Made by a program: the position numbers and the translations under genes. A stretch of 14,182 nucleotides of DNA from an uncultured Oscillospiraceae bacterium (GTDB taxonomy: Bacteria > Bacillota > Clostridia > Oscillospirales > Oscillospiraceae): positions 1 to 14,182 of the forward strand of contig CANQUO010000034.1 of the NCBI GenBank assembly GCA_947627085.1. The letters run 5' to 3'. Position 1 is the stretch's first letter, and every line of letters starts with the position of its first letter. The notes below the pieces were generated by a model. It did no database searches. It worked only from the letters and a program-made list of their open reading frames with translations, and was not told the origin of the DNA. Shown piece by piece: positions 13,185 through 14,182 of this stretch.

Positions 13185-14182
13185 AGGAAAGGATATGTAT
13201 TTTCGCCGGGACTACCGAGGGGCGCGTCCTCGCGAAGGAGCTTCGGGAAATGTACGCCCTCACCGTCTGCGTGGCCACGGACTATGGCCGGGAGGCGCTG
13301 AACGGGATCGAGGGGCTTGATGTCCGGGTGGGACGCATGGACGGCGGGGAGATGGAGGCTTTTCTCCGTGAAAACGGCTTTTCCCGTGTGATCGACGCCA
13401 CCCACCCCTACGCGGCGGAGGTCTCCGCCAATATACGCGTGTCCTGTGAGCGGACCGGCACTCCCCTTTTGCGGGTCCTTCGCCAAAGCGCGGCCGTGTC
13501 CGGCGCGGTACTGGTGGAGTCCGCCGATGAGGCTCGCCGATATCTTGCCGGAAAGGGCGGCAATATCCTCATCACCACCGGCGCCAAGGAGCTTGGCTCC
13601 TTTGCCGGTCTTGATATGTCCCGGGTCTGGGCGCGGGTACTCCCCATGGAGCCGTCGCTTAAGGCCTGTAAGGCCCTCGGCATCGCCCCGGGGCACATCA
13701 TCGCCATGCAGGGCCCCTTCTCCCGGGAGCTCAACGAGGCCATGCTCCGGCAAGCGGACGCCCGGTGGCTTGTTACCAAGGCCGCCGGCGCGGCGGGCGG
13801 CTTTGAGGAGAAGCTGGACGCCGCCCATGCAACGGGCGCGACGCCGGTCATAATAGGAAGGCCCCCTGAGTCGGAGGGCGTGACATTGGAGGCGGCGCTT
13901 AAAATGCTCCTGCCTTTAGTGAAAACCGTCAGCCTTATAGGCATCGGTCCCGGCGGGGCGGACCTTCTCACCCGGGAGGCGCGAGAAGCGCTGGACGGGT
14001 GCGACGCGGTGATCGGGGCCAAATCGGTGCTGGATGCCGTTAAAACCGGCAAGCCCAAATTTTCCGCGTTCCGGCCGGAGGACGTGCGCGCGGTGCTGGA
14101 CGGCCACAGCTTTCGCCGGCCCGCGGTGGTCCTTCGTGGCGACGTGGGCTTTTACAGCGGCGCGGGGAGGATAAGGGACGCG
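13181..14182 (+). CDS. cbiJ: CbiJ-CbiE fusion: precorrin-6A reductase / precorrin-6B C5-methyltransferase (partial)
   Basis: An open frame of 334 codons without a stop, cut by the window end. Residues 1 to about 247 are a cobalt-precorrin-6A reductase: IFAGTTEGR (7-15) for nucleotide binding, DATHPYA (72-78), TTGAKEL (132-138), MQGPFS (176-181) and TKAAGAAGG (199-207). This enzyme reduces cobalt-precorrin-6A to 6B with a reduced nicotinamide nucleotide. Without a break, KTVSLIGIGPGG (248-259) begins a tetrapyrrole methylase domain of the CbiE type, and RGDVGFYSGAG (319-329) is the CbiE-specific loop. CbiE methylates C5 in the next step. Two consecutive reactions thus sit on one chain with almost no linker. 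The GTG start overlaps the cbiH stop (GTGA), with AAGGGGG 8 nt upstream. Whether CbiT, the usual partner of CbiE, follows as a further domain is not visible. Confidence 0.93.
   Translation, partial: MKERICIFAGTTEGRVLAKELREMYALTVCVATDYGREALNGIEGLDVRVGRMDGGEMEAFLRENGFSRVIDATHPYAAEVSANIRVSCERTGTPLLRVLRQSAAVSGAVLVESADEARRYLAGKGGNILITTGAKELGSFAGLDMSRVWARVLPMEPSLKACKALGIAPGHIIAMQGPFSRELNEAMLRQADARWLVTKAAGAAGGFEEKLDAAHATGATPVIIGRPPESEGVTLEAALKMLLPLVKTVSLIGIGPGGADLLTREAREALDGCDAVIGAKSVLDAVKTGKPKFSAFRPEDVRAVLDGHSFRRPAVVLRGDVGFYSGAGRIRDA

Noticed and set aside
12932..13828. 298-codon minus-strand open frame across cbiH and cbiJ
   Set aside because: Antisense to two clearly recognised cbi genes. Its sequence is low-complexity in Gly, Arg and Leu, typical of shadow frames.
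1..14182. CRISPR array, tRNA or rRNA genes, insertion sequences
   Set aside because: No regularly spaced direct repeats, tRNA-like cloverleaf, rRNA segments, transposase or terminal inverted repeats were noticed by reading. A very short or degenerate example could be missed without a search tool.

Overview
The window reads as chromosomal DNA of a strictly anaerobic, fairly GC-rich Bacillota, most likely a gut-type clostridial lineage such as Oscillospiraceae. This is inferred from strong Shine-Dalgarno sites, near-consensus vegetative promoters, a lipoprotein signal of Gram-positive style, TTG and GTG starts, and an anaerobic (cbi-type) cobalamin pathway with cbiD and cbiG. The species cannot be fixed from the sequence alone. 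All protein-coding genes are on the + strand.

Left part (1-3750): a vegetative promoter (98-126) drives a small DUF308/HdeD-like membrane protein and a cardiolipin synthase with two HKD motifs. A 167-bp gap follows, holding a strong hairpin without a U-tract and a doubtful 26-codon ORF. Then comes an MFS exporter-type permease, closed by an intrinsic terminator (3710-3750).

Centre (3751-4204): a regulatory leader. It has a consensus extended -10 promoter (TTGACA, 17 bp, TATAAT, with TG), a cobalamin riboswitch, and two successive hairpin/U-tract structures that look like its terminator platform. This leader is the control point for everything downstream.

Right part (4205-14182): one uninterrupted operon of ten genes, still open at the window edge. 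A FecCD/BtuC-type ABC importer (lipoprotein, permease, ATPase) comes first, followed by cbiA, cbiC, cbiD, cbiF, cbiG, cbiH and a cbiJ-cbiE fusion cut by the window end. Nine junctions tie these genes together: eight overlap by 1-10 nt (mostly 4-nt ATGA, TTGA or GTGA overlaps) and the other has an 11-bp gap, so translation is probably coupled throughout. The enzymes cover corrin ring synthesis from cobalt-precorrin-3 to cobyrinate a,c-diamide: CbiH (C17, ring contraction), CbiF (C11), CbiG (lactone opening), CbiD (C1), CbiJ (reduction), CbiE (C5), CbiC (methyl migration) and CbiA (a,c-amidation). CbiT, CbiL and a cobalt chelatase are not visible and may lie downstream. Corrinoid import and de novo synthesis therefore appear to share one B12-sensing switch.

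No wholly new system is evident. The points most worth a second look are the C-terminal domain and missing Q-loop glutamine of the ATPase, the CbiJ-CbiE fusion, the tandem terminator-like leader, and the unexplained hairpin between cls and the MFS gene.
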